Shown here piece after piece: positions 55,947 to 64,000 of a stretch of DNA of 64,000 nt. The stretch spans positions 248,001 through 312,000 of the forward strand of contig NZ_JAMXLE010000002.1 in NCBI RefSeq assembly GCF_024055895.1. The letters are read 5' to 3'. A model generated the notes under the pieces. That model was given only the letters and a program-made list of their open reading frames with translations, ran no database searches and was not told the origin of the DNA. Positions within the stretch are counted from its first letter, which is position 1. Each line of letters starts with the position of its first letter. Origin of the DNA: Rhizobium sp. L1K21. Lineage in GTDB: Bacteria; Pseudomonadota; Alphaproteobacteria; Rhizobiales; Rhizobiaceae. Both the position numbers and the translations under genes were made by a program.

Positions 55947-57466
55947 AATGACTCCAGAAACCGGACAAGTGCGTCGCGGTCTTTCTTTTTCATTTTCATG
56001 TAACGGTCTTTTGACAGTTCTGCCTCACCGCCGTGCCAGAGAATAGCCTCCTCCAGCGTCCGGGCCCGCCCGTCATGAAGGAAGAACCGGCGACCGTTTG
56101 CTACACCTGAGAGCCCTATACCCCAGAGCGGCGGCGTGCGCCACTCGCGACCGTCAGCGGTGCCGACCTGCTGGCCATCAGCGAGACCTTCTCCCATATC
56201 GTGTAACAGAAAATCGCTATAAGGCCAGATCAGCTGAAAGGCAGACTCCTTGCGTGCGGCATCACGACGCGTCACAAATTTGGACCGGTGGCACGCAATG
56301 CAGCCTGCCGCGTAAAACTGCTGCTTGCCCTCCAGAACCTCAGGATTGCCTACGTCGCGCCGGGCCGGAACGGCAAGCGTTGAAGAATAGTCCGTCAGCA
56401 ATTCCATGACCGGATCGGGAGCTTCGCTGTCGCCAAGCCGCGATTGAACACCGTCCGCCATCGACAGACATTTTGCCTCTGCGCTCGTGCAGTCGCCGTG
56501 GGAGGCGGGCTCATCAGGCGAGGAAATGCCGATATCCGTATTGAGTGCGGCTGCACTTTGCGCACGCACTGTTGCATGCTGTGCCTTCCAGCCGAACAAT
56601 CCCAAGACCTGCGCATGCCCATTGCCCTCCGGGGTCGTTGCCGCGCGACCGGATATTCCATCGCCGTTCTTGTCATCGGGATCGGCACCGGCGAGAATAT
56701 CGTCCGGTGCGATCGCCTCGATCAGGCCGAGGCCAATCATGGGCTGGGCGATGCGGGGTGACAGTGTGGTTTTGGCGTCAATCGGGCCATAGTTGGGTTC
56801 CGCGATCCTGTAAGAGGGTTTGCGCAGCGTGACGGCGGTGCCGTCTCCCATTGTCACTTCAACATCGCCATAGGAGACTTGCACCTTGCCTTCCGCCTGG
56901 AGGCCCGGGACGGCGAAGTCCTGCAACTGCTTGCCGTAGACAGGATCAGGCAGGTTCACCCAACCCATTTTCTCGATCTGCTTTTGGCTCTCTTCACCTT
57001 CCGCAGGTCGGGCGAGCCTCAGGACGAATGAGGTGGCGTCCCCATCGCGCGGGGGCTCGCCACGGCCATTGCGCAAATGGCAACTGTGACAGGAGCGGGC
57101 ATTGTAGAGGGGACCAAGACCATCCGAGGCCTGCGTGGACGAGGGCGAAGAGACCCAGAATTTCTCAAAAAGCGCCTTGCCGAGATTGAAGTTCAAGAGC
57201 GCTTCCGGGCTGAGATTGGGGGCAGGCTTTGTGTAAACATCACGGCCATGGTGGCCGGCAAGCGTTGTGGCCCCGCCTTGCATCGCCTCGTATGCCTCCG
57301 GTTTCGAAAAATCCGTTGCGGGTAGCGTTACAGCGCGGATACGGGCGTTATCCGTGATGTTCAAGTCGGCGCGTGGGGGTGGCGCTTCGGCAAAGACCGA
57401 AGCAGTCAAGCCAAATACGAATGCGCCGCCGATGATCGACTTGAAAATATTCCGGGCCGTTTTCAT
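55943..57466 (-). CDS. Di-haem oxidoreductase (DUF1111/DHOR family)
   Basis: 507 residues with a signal peptide (MKTARNIFKSIIGGAFVFGL...). Two c-type haem motifs: CHSCH (126-130) and CIACH (389-393), matching the periplasmic di-haem thiol oxidase-like family. It probably handles redox chemistry (Fe or thiol) next to the imelysins. It lacks a normal ribosome site upstream because a hairpin with a T-run sits just before its start. Confidence 0.88.
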   Translation of the reverse strand: MKTARNIFKSIIGGAFVFGLTASVFAEAPPPRADLNITDNARIRAVTLPATDFSKPEAYEAMQGGATTLAGHHGRDVYTKPAPNLSPEALLNFNLGKALFEKFWVSSPSSTQASDGLGPLYNARSCHSCHLRNGRGEPPRDGDATSFVLRLARPAEGEESQKQIEKMGWVNLPDPVYGKQLQDFAVPGLQAEGKVQVSYGDVEVTMGDGTAVTLRKPSYRIAEPNYGPIDAKTTLSPRIAQPMIGLGLIEAIAPDDILAGADPDDKNGDGISGRAATTPEGNGHAQVLGLFGWKAQHATVRAQSAAALNTDIGISSPDEPASHGDCTSAEAKCLSMADGVQSRLGDSEAPDPVMELLTDYSSTLAVPARRDVGNPEVLEGKQQFYAAGCIACHRSKFVTRRDAARKESAFQLIWPYSDFLLHDMGEGLADGQQVGTADGREWRTPPLWGIGLSGVANGRRFFLHDGRARTLEEAILWHGGEAELSKDRYMKMKKKDRDALVRFLESL

Positions 57467-57469
57467 GCA

Positions 57470-57492
57470 AAAAACCGGCTCTCAGAGACCGG
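57470..57492 (-). terminator. Terminator-like hairpin immediately before the di-haem gene
   Basis: Minus strand: CCGG-T-CTC, loop TGA, GAG-C-CCGG, a 4+3 bp stem with one mismatch, followed by TTTTTT (57475-57470) just before the ATG at 57466. It may partially stop transcripts from the upstream imelysin gene or hide the ribosome site. Confidence 0.45.
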
Positions 57493-57512
57493 CCTTCATT
57501 TCAAAGTGAATG

Positions 57513-57535
57513 AGGCCGCGCTGTTGGCGCGGCCT
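57513..57535 (-). terminator. GC hairpin downstream of the first imelysin gene
   Basis: AGGCCGCGC (57513-57521) and GCGCGGCCT (57527-57535) form a perfect 9-bp stem with a 5-nt loop, 10 bp after the imelysin stop. There is no U-tract. It may protect the upstream mRNA 3' end after processing. Confidence 0.5.
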
Positions 57536-57545
57536 CTGGATAATC

Positions 57546-58817
57546 TTACTGGAACACCGAGTTAGGGCTGTCCAAGCTGTCGGACCCTTCAACCTCAATG
57601 CCGCCGAGGCCGAGGCTGGAAACGGCCCGCTGGATGGACTTGGTCTGATCGACCAGGCCGTCAACAAGCGCCTGAACGGCTGCATTGCCCTCTTCGTTGC
57701 CTTCCGCGATCATCTGATCGTAGGCCTCGACTGTTTCGCCGCGCTTCTTCAATGCCGCTGCGGCGTCCAGAGTCTTCGCGAGCTTGGCTTCCAGTTCCTT
57801 GGCAACGTCCGGGTCCTTTTCTTCCAGCAAGGTCTTGATGGAAGGACCGGTCATTACGGTGCCGTCGGTGCGGGTGTAGGTTCCATCGTAGCCCGTCACA
57901 ATGCCGACAACGTCATAGTAATGTGAGTTGTAGGTGTTGTCAGAGAAGCAATCATGCTCTTCTTCCGGATCGTGCAGAAGAAGACCGAGCTTGGTGCGTT
58001 CGCCGGCGAGTTCGCCATAAGACAGCGAGCCCATGCCGGTGAGGATCGCAATAAGGCCCTTGCCCGGATCGTCGGTAAAGACCTTGGCAGCTTCGCCGCC
58101 GCGCTCGAACTTGTGCGTCATATCCTGGAGGTCGGAGACGAGCAAAGTCGACGCCGCCTTCAGATATTCGCCGCGACGATCGCAATTGCCATGGGTGCAA
58201 TTGGCCGTGTCATAGTCGGTGTAGGGGCGGTTGCCGGCACCCGGACCATTGCCGTTCAGATCCTGACCCCAGAGCAGAAACTCGATGGCATGGTAACCGG
58301 TTGCGACATTGGCTTCGATGCCGCCGGCTTCCTGAAGCTTGTTTTCGAGAAGATCGGGGGTGATTTCCGATGTGTCGATGGTTTCGCCGTTGATTTCGAT
58401 CTGCTTGTTGGCGATCACATCGGCGACGTAAGCGGGGTTTTCGTCGCTTTCAGTGCCGTAGGACACATCGACATAATCGATCAGGCCTTCGTCCAGCGGC
58501 CAGGCATTGACCTTGCCTTCCCAATCGTCAACGACCGGGTTGCCGAAGCGGTAATGTTCCGTCTGCTGGTAAGAAGGACGCGCATTGAGCCATGCCTGAC
58601 GGGCCGCCTTCAGCGTTTCCTCGGAGGGCGAAGCCAACAGATCATCGACCGCCTTGTCGAGTGCCTTTGCGGTGATCAGCGCATCTTCATAATTGGCATG
58701 GGCGATTTCGGCATAGTGATCGACAACGGCCTGCAAATCTGCAGCGGCTGCGGAAACCGTCATTGCCACAGACGCAGCAAGACCAAGTGCTGCGCTCCGC
58801 AAGATGTTCCTTTTCAT
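57546..58817 (-). CDS. Imelysin family iron-regulated protein (M75)
   Basis: 423 residues with a Sec signal peptide (ends near VSAAAAD, residue ~26). The family motif GYHAIE (174-179, GxHxxE) is intact, followed by LLWGQDLNGNG and a cysteine pair CTHGNC. Periplasmic or surface iron-uptake component. First gene of the operon; a palindrome resembling an Irr box lies upstream. Confidence 0.93.
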   Translation of the reverse strand: MKRNILRSAALGLAASVAMTVSAAAADLQAVVDHYAEIAHANYEDALITAKALDKAVDDLLASPSEETLKAARQAWLNARPSYQQTEHYRFGNPVVDDWEGKVNAWPLDEGLIDYVDVSYGTESDENPAYVADVIANKQIEINGETIDTSEITPDLLENKLQEAGGIEANVATGYHAIEFLLWGQDLNGNGPGAGNRPYTDYDTANCTHGNCDRRGEYLKAASTLLVSDLQDMTHKFERGGEAAKVFTDDPGKGLIAILTGMGSLSYGELAGERTKLGLLLHDPEEEHDCFSDNTYNSHYYDVVGIVTGYDGTYTRTDGTVMTGPSIKTLLEEKDPDVAKELEAKLAKTLDAAAALKKRGETVEAYDQMIAEGNEEGNAAVQALVDGLVDQTKSIQRAVSSLGLGGIEVEGSDSLDSPNSVFQ

Positions 58818-58888
58818 GATTGTCCCTCTCAGTTCAACGAAATTGCAGCCTACATGCTACAAACGTAAACCTGTGTCAAACAATCAAG

Positions 58889-58905
58889 TTTTGAAATGTT
58901 CTAAA
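58889..58905. promoter_or_regulatory. Candidate Irr box (ICE) upstream of the imelysin operon
   Basis: TTTTGAA ATG TTCTAAA (58889-58905) differs at one base from the rhizobial/Brucella Irr consensus TTTAGAA-N3-TTCTAAA. It lies 72 bp upstream of the imelysin start in the only promoter space available (58818-58922). Supports control by Irr and iron/haem status. Confidence 0.6.
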
Positions 58906-58922
58906 CAGCGCGCGCGCCGGCG

Positions 58923-60212
58923 TCAGCCCGTGCGGTCGAGAATGGCTATGAAGAATCCATCTGTACCGGTGGCTGCGGGCGACAATGTAACCGTCATGCC
59001 ATCGGGAGAGTGGGGTTTGAGGCTGCTAACTTTTGTCACGGCCTTGAAGACATCAGAGGCCACGGCCAATTTGTAACTGGGGTTGGCCTCGACGAAGCGC
59101 TGCATCTGCTGCTGGTTCTCCTCCGGCAAGAGCGAACAGGTCACATAGACCAGTTTTCCGCCTATACGAACATATTGCGACGCGTTGTTGAGAACCTCTG
59201 CCTGCTGCGCAACCCGTTCTTCTATGTTCTTCTCACTCAGACGCCATTTGGTGTCGGGCCGGCGTCGCCATGTTCCCGTGCCAGTGCAGGGTGCATCAAT
59301 CAGAACCCGGTCGCAGCGCTGATGCAGATTTGCCAGTCCATCCTCGCTATCATGAACCTGGACATTGCGGGTGCCGGCACGCTTCAAACGCTCGATGATG
59401 GGAGCAAGGCGTCTGCGGTCTGCGTCATAGGCGTGGATTTGACCCTTGTTGACCATCTGTGCAGCGAGCGCCAGCGTCTTGCCGCCGCCGCCGGCACAGT
59501 AATCCAACACCTGTTCGCCCTCATGCGCGGAGACCATTTCGGCAACAATCTGGGAGCCTTCGTCCTGGACTTCGAACCAGCCCTTCTGGAAGCCGAGTTC
59601 AGCGGTCACGTTTGGCAGTCGCGCACCGCATTCGCCCGGCGGAATGCGAATGCCGTTTCTGGCAAGCGGGGCAGGCTGCGCGCCGGAACGCTCCAGCGCC
59701 TTCAGCACCTTAGCCTCATCGGCTTTCAGCGTATTGACGCGCAGATCAAGGCTCGGACGCAGGTTCAGAGCCTGTGCTTCTGCAATCCATTGGTCGCCGA
59801 AATTCTGCTCAAAGGAGGACACCAGCCACTCTGGAATATCACCCTGAATGTGGGCAGGCGCATCCACAATATCGCGACTGGAGAATGCCTCCACATTCGC
59901 TTGCGGGAGGGGTGCGGGCGCAAACCGGTCTCCATCAAGTTCTGCAGCCAGTGTTCCGGGGTTATAACCCCACTGGCGGAACATTACCGCATAACCCAAC
60001 GTTAATGGGCCATTGTCGTCCATCATCCAGCCGTGCGAGAGCTTCATACGCAATGCATCATAGACAATATTGCCAATGGCTGCGCGATCGCCAGAGCCCG
60101 CAAAGCGGTGGGAAAGCCCCCAGTCCTTCAACGCATCGGCGACGGGACGGCGGCGTTCCTCTATATCGGTCAAGACTTCGATGGCTCCCGCGAGCCGGCC
60201 GCCAAGACGCAT
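58923..60212 (-). CDS. RsmB/NOP2-family RNA (cytosine-C5) methyltransferase
   Basis: 429 residues. SAM motif LDYCAGGGGKTLALA; catalytic motifs DAPCTGTGTWRR (PC) and YVTCSLLPEENQ (TC). This is an m5C rRNA methyltransferase of the RsmB type. ATG 60212 is preferred over 60218 because AAGGAG then lies 7 nt upstream. Its 3' end borders the imelysin promoter. Confidence 0.92.
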   Translation of the reverse strand: MRLGGRLAGAIEVLTDIEERRRPVADALKDWGLSHRFAGSGDRAAIGNIVYDALRMKLSHGWMMDDNGPLTLGYAVMFRQWGYNPGTLAAELDGDRFAPAPLPQANVEAFSSRDIVDAPAHIQGDIPEWLVSSFEQNFGDQWIAEAQALNLRPSLDLRVNTLKADEAKVLKALERSGAQPAPLARNGIRIPPGECGARLPNVTAELGFQKGWFEVQDEGSQIVAEMVSAHEGEQVLDYCAGGGGKTLALAAQMVNKGQIHAYDADRRRLAPIIERLKRAGTRNVQVHDSEDGLANLHQRCDRVLIDAPCTGTGTWRRRPDTKWRLSEKNIEERVAQQAEVLNNASQYVRIGGKLVYVTCSLLPEENQQQMQRFVEANPSYKLAVASDVFKAVTKVSSLKPHSPDGMTVTLSPAATGTDGFFIAILDRTG

Positions 60213-60310
60213 GCGCATTCTCCTTCAGTTTCCAGCCTCGTGGTATAGCCGAAGCGGAGGCAGAGCAAGTGTTTAGCGCATCAGCCAACTGCGAAGAGGA
60301 TAATCCGTCA

Positions 60311-60682
60311 TCAACGGATGATTTCGTAGCAGACCTTGGCAGTGCCAGCCCGGATCATGCTGATCTCGGCTGCGGCCCCTTTGGAGAGATCAAGCACCCG
60401 TCCGCGGATGAACGGACCGCGGTCGTTGACGCGAACGACGACGCTTTTTCCATTGCGCATGTTGGTCACCTTGATCTTGGTGCCAAAACGAAGCTTGCGA
60501 TGGGCTGCTGTCTTGAGCGCGGGGTTCATGCGTTCCCCGGAGGCTGTCTTGGAGTGGAGCGCGTACCATGATGCCCCTCCACAATTGGCGCCGGCTGCTG
60601 CCTGTGCCGGTGACATCGCCAAAATTCCAAGCACGCAGGCAGCCGTTGCGGCAACCATGCCGCGTCTGATCATCTTTTGCAT
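60311..60682 (-). CDS. RlpA-like septal ring protein (DPBB domain)
   Basis: 123 residues with a signal peptide (ends near AMSPAQA-AA, residue ~28). The double-psi beta-barrel core is [19 protein letters not shown], then [24 protein letters not shown], matching RlpA lytic transglycosylases. No SPOR domain is present, so it is a short form. It may act on denuded peptidoglycan. Confidence 0.88.
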   Translation of the reverse strand: MQKMIRRGMVAATAACVLGILAMSPAQAAAGANCGGASWYALHSKTASGERMNPALKTAAHRKLRFGTKIKVTNMRNGKSVVVRVNDRGPFIRGRVLDLSKGAAAEISMIRAGTAKVCYEIIR

Positions 60683-60801
60683 TTTTATCCGCCGTTTCTC
60701 TCATAAATCGCGGGCGGCTAAATAGGGAAAAAATGACCAAAAAATGACCCGTCAAGACTTAAATGTCTTTTGGCGCGGGCTTTGTGCGACGTGATGTGAC
60801 C

Positions 60802-61668
60802 TTATTGCCATCCGTTTTCCAGGAGCGATTGGAGAGATTGCCGGTAATTCGGATAGGCGAATTCGAAGCCCAAAGACTTGATCTTGGCGTTCGAGACGCG
60901 CTTGTTTTCTCCATAAAAAGAGCGCGCCATTGGTTTCAGATCTGCCGTTTCGAAAGGCACGTCCGGCGGCACGGGCGCACCAATCAGCCGGGCTGCAAAT
61001 TCCACGACATCCTGCGGCGGAGCCGGCTCGTCATCGGTGACATTGAATATGCCGCCTTCGTTGCGCTGAGCGAGAAAGAGCGCTGCGGTGGCAATGTCTT
61101 CGACACGGATGCGATTGAAGACCTGACCATCCTTGATCAGCCGGCGCGCGGTGCCTTTTTCAAGGTTTTTGAATGTGTTACGCCCCGGCCCATAAATGCC
61201 CGATAGCCGCAATATGGCGACTGGAACACCGGTTTTTTCAGCAAACTCCTGCCAGCCGTTTTCGGCGTCCACGCGTTCGACCGAGCGTCTGGAAACAGGC
61301 TTGCATACCGTCTCCTCGGTAACCCATGCACCATCATGATCACCGTAGACGCCAACGGTGGAAAGGTAACCGATCCAAGTCAAAGCAGGGCAGAGCGCGC
61401 GTAGACGCTCAATGCCAAGATTAAGGAGCGGATCACCGCCCTCACCCGGCGCAATGGATTGAATAATATGCGTGGCTTCGGCCATGGCGGCGGCGAGTTC
61501 ACCGGAAGGTTCGCCACCGTCATAAATAAATGCGCCGATTCCGGCCTCACGAAGCTTTTCTGCCTTCTCCGCACTGCGTGTGGTTCCGCTGATTTCGCTG
61601 AAAACGCCCTTCGCGGTGCGGGCGATTGCCTGGCCCGAATAGCCGCAGCCGATAATCAGAAGCTTCAT
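60802..61668 (-). CDS. NAD(P)-dependent epimerase/reductase (SDR, YeeZ-like)
   Basis: 288 residues. N-terminal IIGCGYSGQAIARTAKG replaces the usual GxxGxxG, and YLSTVGVYGDHDGAWV near residue 97 resembles the SDR active-site region. Substrate unknown. Lies 1 bp after queG in the same direction, with which it may be co-transcribed. Confidence 0.85.
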   Translation of the reverse strand: MKLLIIGCGYSGQAIARTAKGVFSEISGTTRSAEKAEKLREAGIGAFIYDGGEPSGELAAAMAEATHIIQSIAPGEGGDPLLNLGIERLRALCPALTWIGYLSTVGVYGDHDGAWVTEETVCKPVSRRSVERVDAENGWQEFAEKTGVPVAILRLSGIYGPGRNTFKNLEKGTARRLIKDGQVFNRIRVEDIATAALFLAQRNEGGIFNVTDDEPAPPQDVVEFAARLIGAPVPPDVPFETADLKPMARSFYGENKRVSNAKIKSLGFEFAYPNYRQSLQSLLENGWQ

Positions 61669-61669
61669 C

Positions 61670-62812
61670 TTACATCTCCAAACTCTGCAATTCCGCCAGC
61701 ACCAGCGGGTCGTTTTCGCCGGGGGGCAAGAGGCCCTTGGCTGCCTCAGCCGTCAGGCCTTCCAGACAAGACAGCGCCCAGATCGCCATGGCACGCACAT
61801 CCGCACTATCATCGCGACAGAGCCGGCGGCAATGGGGGGCAAGCTCAAGATCAGCCGAATTGCCCGCCGCAATGAGGCAATTGCGGATAAAACGATTGCG
61901 GCCGATGCGTTTGATCGGCGAGCCGGAAAACAGGGTACGAAAGGCGGCATCATCCAGCGTCAGCAGATATTCGAGTTTTGGCGCGTTCAAGTCATCTCTG
62001 GCTGCCAGCTTCATTTCGCTGGCGGCATGGGCAAACTTGTTCCACGGACAGGCGGCGAGACAGTCATCACAGCCGTAAATGCGGTTGCCCATAAGAGGGC
62101 GCAGTTCAGGCGCGATCGAGCCTTTATGTTCGATGGTGAGATAGGAAATACAACGCCGGGCGTCGATTTGATACGGTGCCGGAAACGCATTTGTGGGACA
62201 GGCGGACAGACAGGCCGAGCAAGTGCCACAATGGTCGATTTCTACATCATCCGCAGCAAGCTCTGCGGTGGTGAATATGGAACCGAGAAAGAACCACGAG
62301 CCAAGCTCACGTGAGACAAGGTTTGTATGCTTGCCCTGCCAACCGAGCCCGGCAGATTGCGCCAGCGGTTTTTCCATAACAGGGGCGGTGTCGACGAAGA
62401 CCTTCACGTCCGCGCCCTCACCTGCCCGCGACGCCAGTTTTCCGGCCAGTTCCTTGAGCTTTCCCTTTATCACGTCGTGATAATCGCGATTGCGGGCATA
62501 GACAGAGATCGACCCGCAATCCGGTTGATCCAGTGCGGCGAGCGGATCGGTTTCGGGACCATAGTTCATCGCCAAAACAATGACGCTCTGAGCCTCGGGC
62601 CAAAGTGCGCGAGGGTTGCCCCTGCGCTCTTCCGTCTCTTTCATCCACGCCATCGTGCCGTGATAGCCGGCGTTGAGAAAGGCCGCGAGATTTTCAGCCT
62701 GGCGGCTACCCGGCACAGCCGGTGCAATGCGGCAGGCGGAGAAGCCCAGCCGCGCAGCCTCGGACTTGACGAAACCGGAGAGTTTTTCGGCGCTAGAAAT
62801 CGAGGTCCGCAT
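61670..62812 (-). CDS. queG: Epoxyqueuosine reductase QueG
   Basis: 380 residues. Last step of queuosine synthesis in tRNA. Two [4Fe-4S] clusters are visible: [16 protein letters not shown] and [11 protein letters not shown], in a ferredoxin-like insertion, plus a cobalamin-binding N-terminal half. It overlaps the GST gene by 20 bp. Confidence 0.94.
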   Translation of the reverse strand: MRTSISSAEKLSGFVKSEAARLGFSACRIAPAVPGSRQAENLAAFLNAGYHGTMAWMKETEERRGNPRALWPEAQSVIVLAMNYGPETDPLAALDQPDCGSISVYARNRDYHDVIKGKLKELAGKLASRAGEGADVKVFVDTAPVMEKPLAQSAGLGWQGKHTNLVSRELGSWFFLGSIFTTAELAADDVEIDHCGTCSACLSACPTNAFPAPYQIDARRCISYLTIEHKGSIAPELRPLMGNRIYGCDDCLAACPWNKFAHAASEMKLAARDDLNAPKLEYLLTLDDAAFRTLFSGSPIKRIGRNRFIRNCLIAAGNSADLELAPHCRRLCRDDSADVRAMAIWALSCLEGLTAEAAKGLLPPGENDPLVLAELQSLEM

Positions 62813-63485
62813 AATGGGAAACCGGGGTCAGGCCCCTGATCCGTTCGGCAAGAAGTGGCCTGAAGCAGGGCCGCGACTTGATGCGCTGATACCATTCCTT
62901 CGCCTGCGGCGTTTCACCCCAGTCGATTTCGCCCATATAATCCAGCACAGAAATCGACGCGGCGGCTGCAAGATCGGCGTAGCTGAACCGGTCGCCGGCA
63001 AGATAAGCCCGCGTACCGGCAAGCCATGCGACATATTTCATATGTTGGCGGATATTCGCCCGTGTTGCCCTGAGCACCTTGGAATCGGGCGGTCCACCGC
63101 CCTGGTCGGACCGCATGATGACCTTGTGCACACGTTCACGCACCAGCGGACGGGTGACTTCCTGTTCCATCTTGGTAAGGAACCATTCCGTCAAACGGCG
63201 GATTTCGGCGCGCTTGAACGGGTCATCATCGAGAAGCCGCTTATCGCGCTTGAGGATACCGGCTGTTTCGTCCATGAATTCCAGGATGACATAGGCACCG
63301 CAAAGAACCCGCATGCTATCATCAACGAGCACCGGCAAAGTTCCGGCCGGGTTGAGTGCCAGAAAATCCTTGCGATGTTCCCAAGTCAGTTCTTCGGCGA
63401 GTTCCACCTGATAATTATATTCCCCCAAAATGAGCCGGACAAAGCGCGAGTGGGATGACATGGGGAAGTGGTAAAGTGTTGGCAT
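62793..63485 (-). CDS. Glutathione S-transferase family protein
   Basis: 230 residues. Thioredoxin-like N-domain ([20 protein letters not shown], and [15 protein letters not shown] with the cis-proline and Ser/Arg pair), then an alpha-helical C-domain. The serine at S10/S11 is the likely glutathione-activating residue. Substrate unknown. Its 3' end runs 20 bp into queG, so the two are probably translated together. Confidence 0.9.
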   Translation of the reverse strand: MPTLYHFPMSSHSRFVRLILGEYNYQVELAEELTWEHRKDFLALNPAGTLPVLVDDSMRVLCGAYVILEFMDETAGILKRDKRLLDDDPFKRAEIRRLTEWFLTKMEQEVTRPLVRERVHKVIMRSDQGGGPPDSKVLRATRANIRQHMKYVAWLAGTRAYLAGDRFSYADLAAAASISVLDYMGEIDWGETPQAKEWYQRIKSRPCFRPLLAERIRGLTPVSHYADLDF

Positions 63486-63639
63486 TCTTTTCTTTTCGGG
63501 CCACCTGAAAGTTCTGTTTCCGCCGCCGACACGGCCCGCCGGGCTGGTCTTTGCGGCTGTGAAAAAGCTATAGGTTCTTGCCTTTGTTGGACAATCGAAT
63601 CAGCTTCGTCGGACCATGCTACTGCGAGAAGGATAAATT

Positions 63640-64000
63640 ATGACTGAATCTTCGGAATTTGCGGCCCTGATTTTGGGCCTACTCGAAGGTTTGACGGAGT
63701 TTATTCCCGTTTCATCGACGGCTCACCTGCTTCTGGCGGCCCATTTTCTCGATTTCACATCGCCGGGACACACGTTTGAGGTCATGATTCAGCTGGGTGC
63801 CATTCTGGCGCTGCTCGTCGTCTATGCGGGCAAATTGTTCCGCATCGCTATTGCAATTCCGACAGATGAAAAGGCACGCCGTTTTGTCGTGTCCATTCTG
63901 GTCGCGTTCTTGCCGTCCGCGCTCATGGGCGCACTTGCCTATAACCTCATAAAGACCGTGCTCTTTGAGTCTCCGGAGCTCATATGCTCAGTGCTGATCA
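63640..64000 (+). CDS. uppP: Undecaprenyl-diphosphate phosphatase UppP/BacA (C-terminus beyond window)
   Basis: 120 codons visible, cut by the right edge. Membrane phosphatase recycling undecaprenyl pyrophosphate for peptidoglycan. The first active-site motif [18 protein letters not shown] is clear, followed by hydrophobic helices. ATG 63640 follows AGAAGGA. It is divergent from the GST gene. Confidence 0.94.
   Translation, partial: MTESSEFAALILGLLEGLTEFIPVSSTAHLLLAAHFLDFTSPGHTFEVMIQLGAILALLVVYAGKLFRIAIAIPTDEKARRFVVSILVAFLPSALMGALAYNLIKTVLFESPELICSVLI

Noticed and set aside
1-64000. CRISPR array, toxin-antitoxin pair or known anti-phage system
   Set aside because: No regularly spaced repeats and no gene with a recognised defence domain was seen; the 2H phosphoesterase at 34952 alone is not enough to claim one.

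Overview
The window looks like chromosome of an alphaproteobacterium of the order Hyphomicrobiales, most likely the Brucella/Ochrobactrum group (Brucellaceae). Reasons: a Mur-type Fur regulator beside a SitABCD-like importer, an Irr-like box in front of an imelysin operon, a Cpa/Tad pilus locus, and overall gene content and codon use. The genus is an inference from gene content, not from a marker gene.

1-8.9 kb is a Tad/Flp pilus locus. The minus strand reads pilin, prepilin peptidase (cpaA), then cpaB-cpaC-cpaD-cpaE-cpaF, with cpaF running off the left edge. Two hairpins split this into short transcripts. On the plus strand lie a free-standing secretin N-domain protein and two TadE/TadG-like pseudopilins. 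9.0-13.0 kb is a SitABCD-like Mn/Fe importer with a convergent Mur/Fur regulator.

13.1-25.0 kb is a nucleoside uptake and salvage block. Rightward genes are deoB, add and upp, followed by an aspartic protease gene. Leftward genes are an ABC nucleoside importer (BMP-type binding protein, ATPase, two permeases) followed by cdd, punA, deoC and deoA. Together they import nucleosides, deaminate and phosphorolyse them, and return bases and pentose phosphates to metabolism. slyX sits inside the block.

25-34 kb holds core genes: msrA, a small membrane protein, galE, a persulfide-dioxygenase-like metallo-hydrolase with a DUF442 partner, a cyanide-insensitive-type bd oxidase (cioAB plus a 35-residue DUF2474-type gene), fadD and tRNA-Ser(GGA).

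34-51.4 kb is an accessory region bracketed by tRNA-Ser(GGA) and the 3' end of guaA. It starts with an IS3-family transposase remnant. It carries small operons of exporters (two LysE, one EamA), cupins, a TPR-methyltransferase, GNAT and alpha/beta hydrolases, one LysR and two MocR regulators, a class IV aminotransferase, and a GATase-MOSC-PdxY operon facing a PdxR-like MocR gene across a nested palindrome. A 47-codon ORF looks like an internally deleted TauE/SafE permease.

51.4-64 kb is core again: guaA; an iron-type operon (imelysin, di-haem oxidoreductase, second imelysin, DUF1513, nucleosidase) preceded by an Irr-box-like palindrome; an RsmB-family methyltransferase, an RlpA-like protein, an epimerase, queG, a GST and the start of uppP.

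No CRISPR array, rRNA, intact insertion sequence, phage genes or replication origin was seen. The least explained material is the accessory region, the imelysin operon and a 71-bp inverted-repeat structure between the oxidase operon and fadD.
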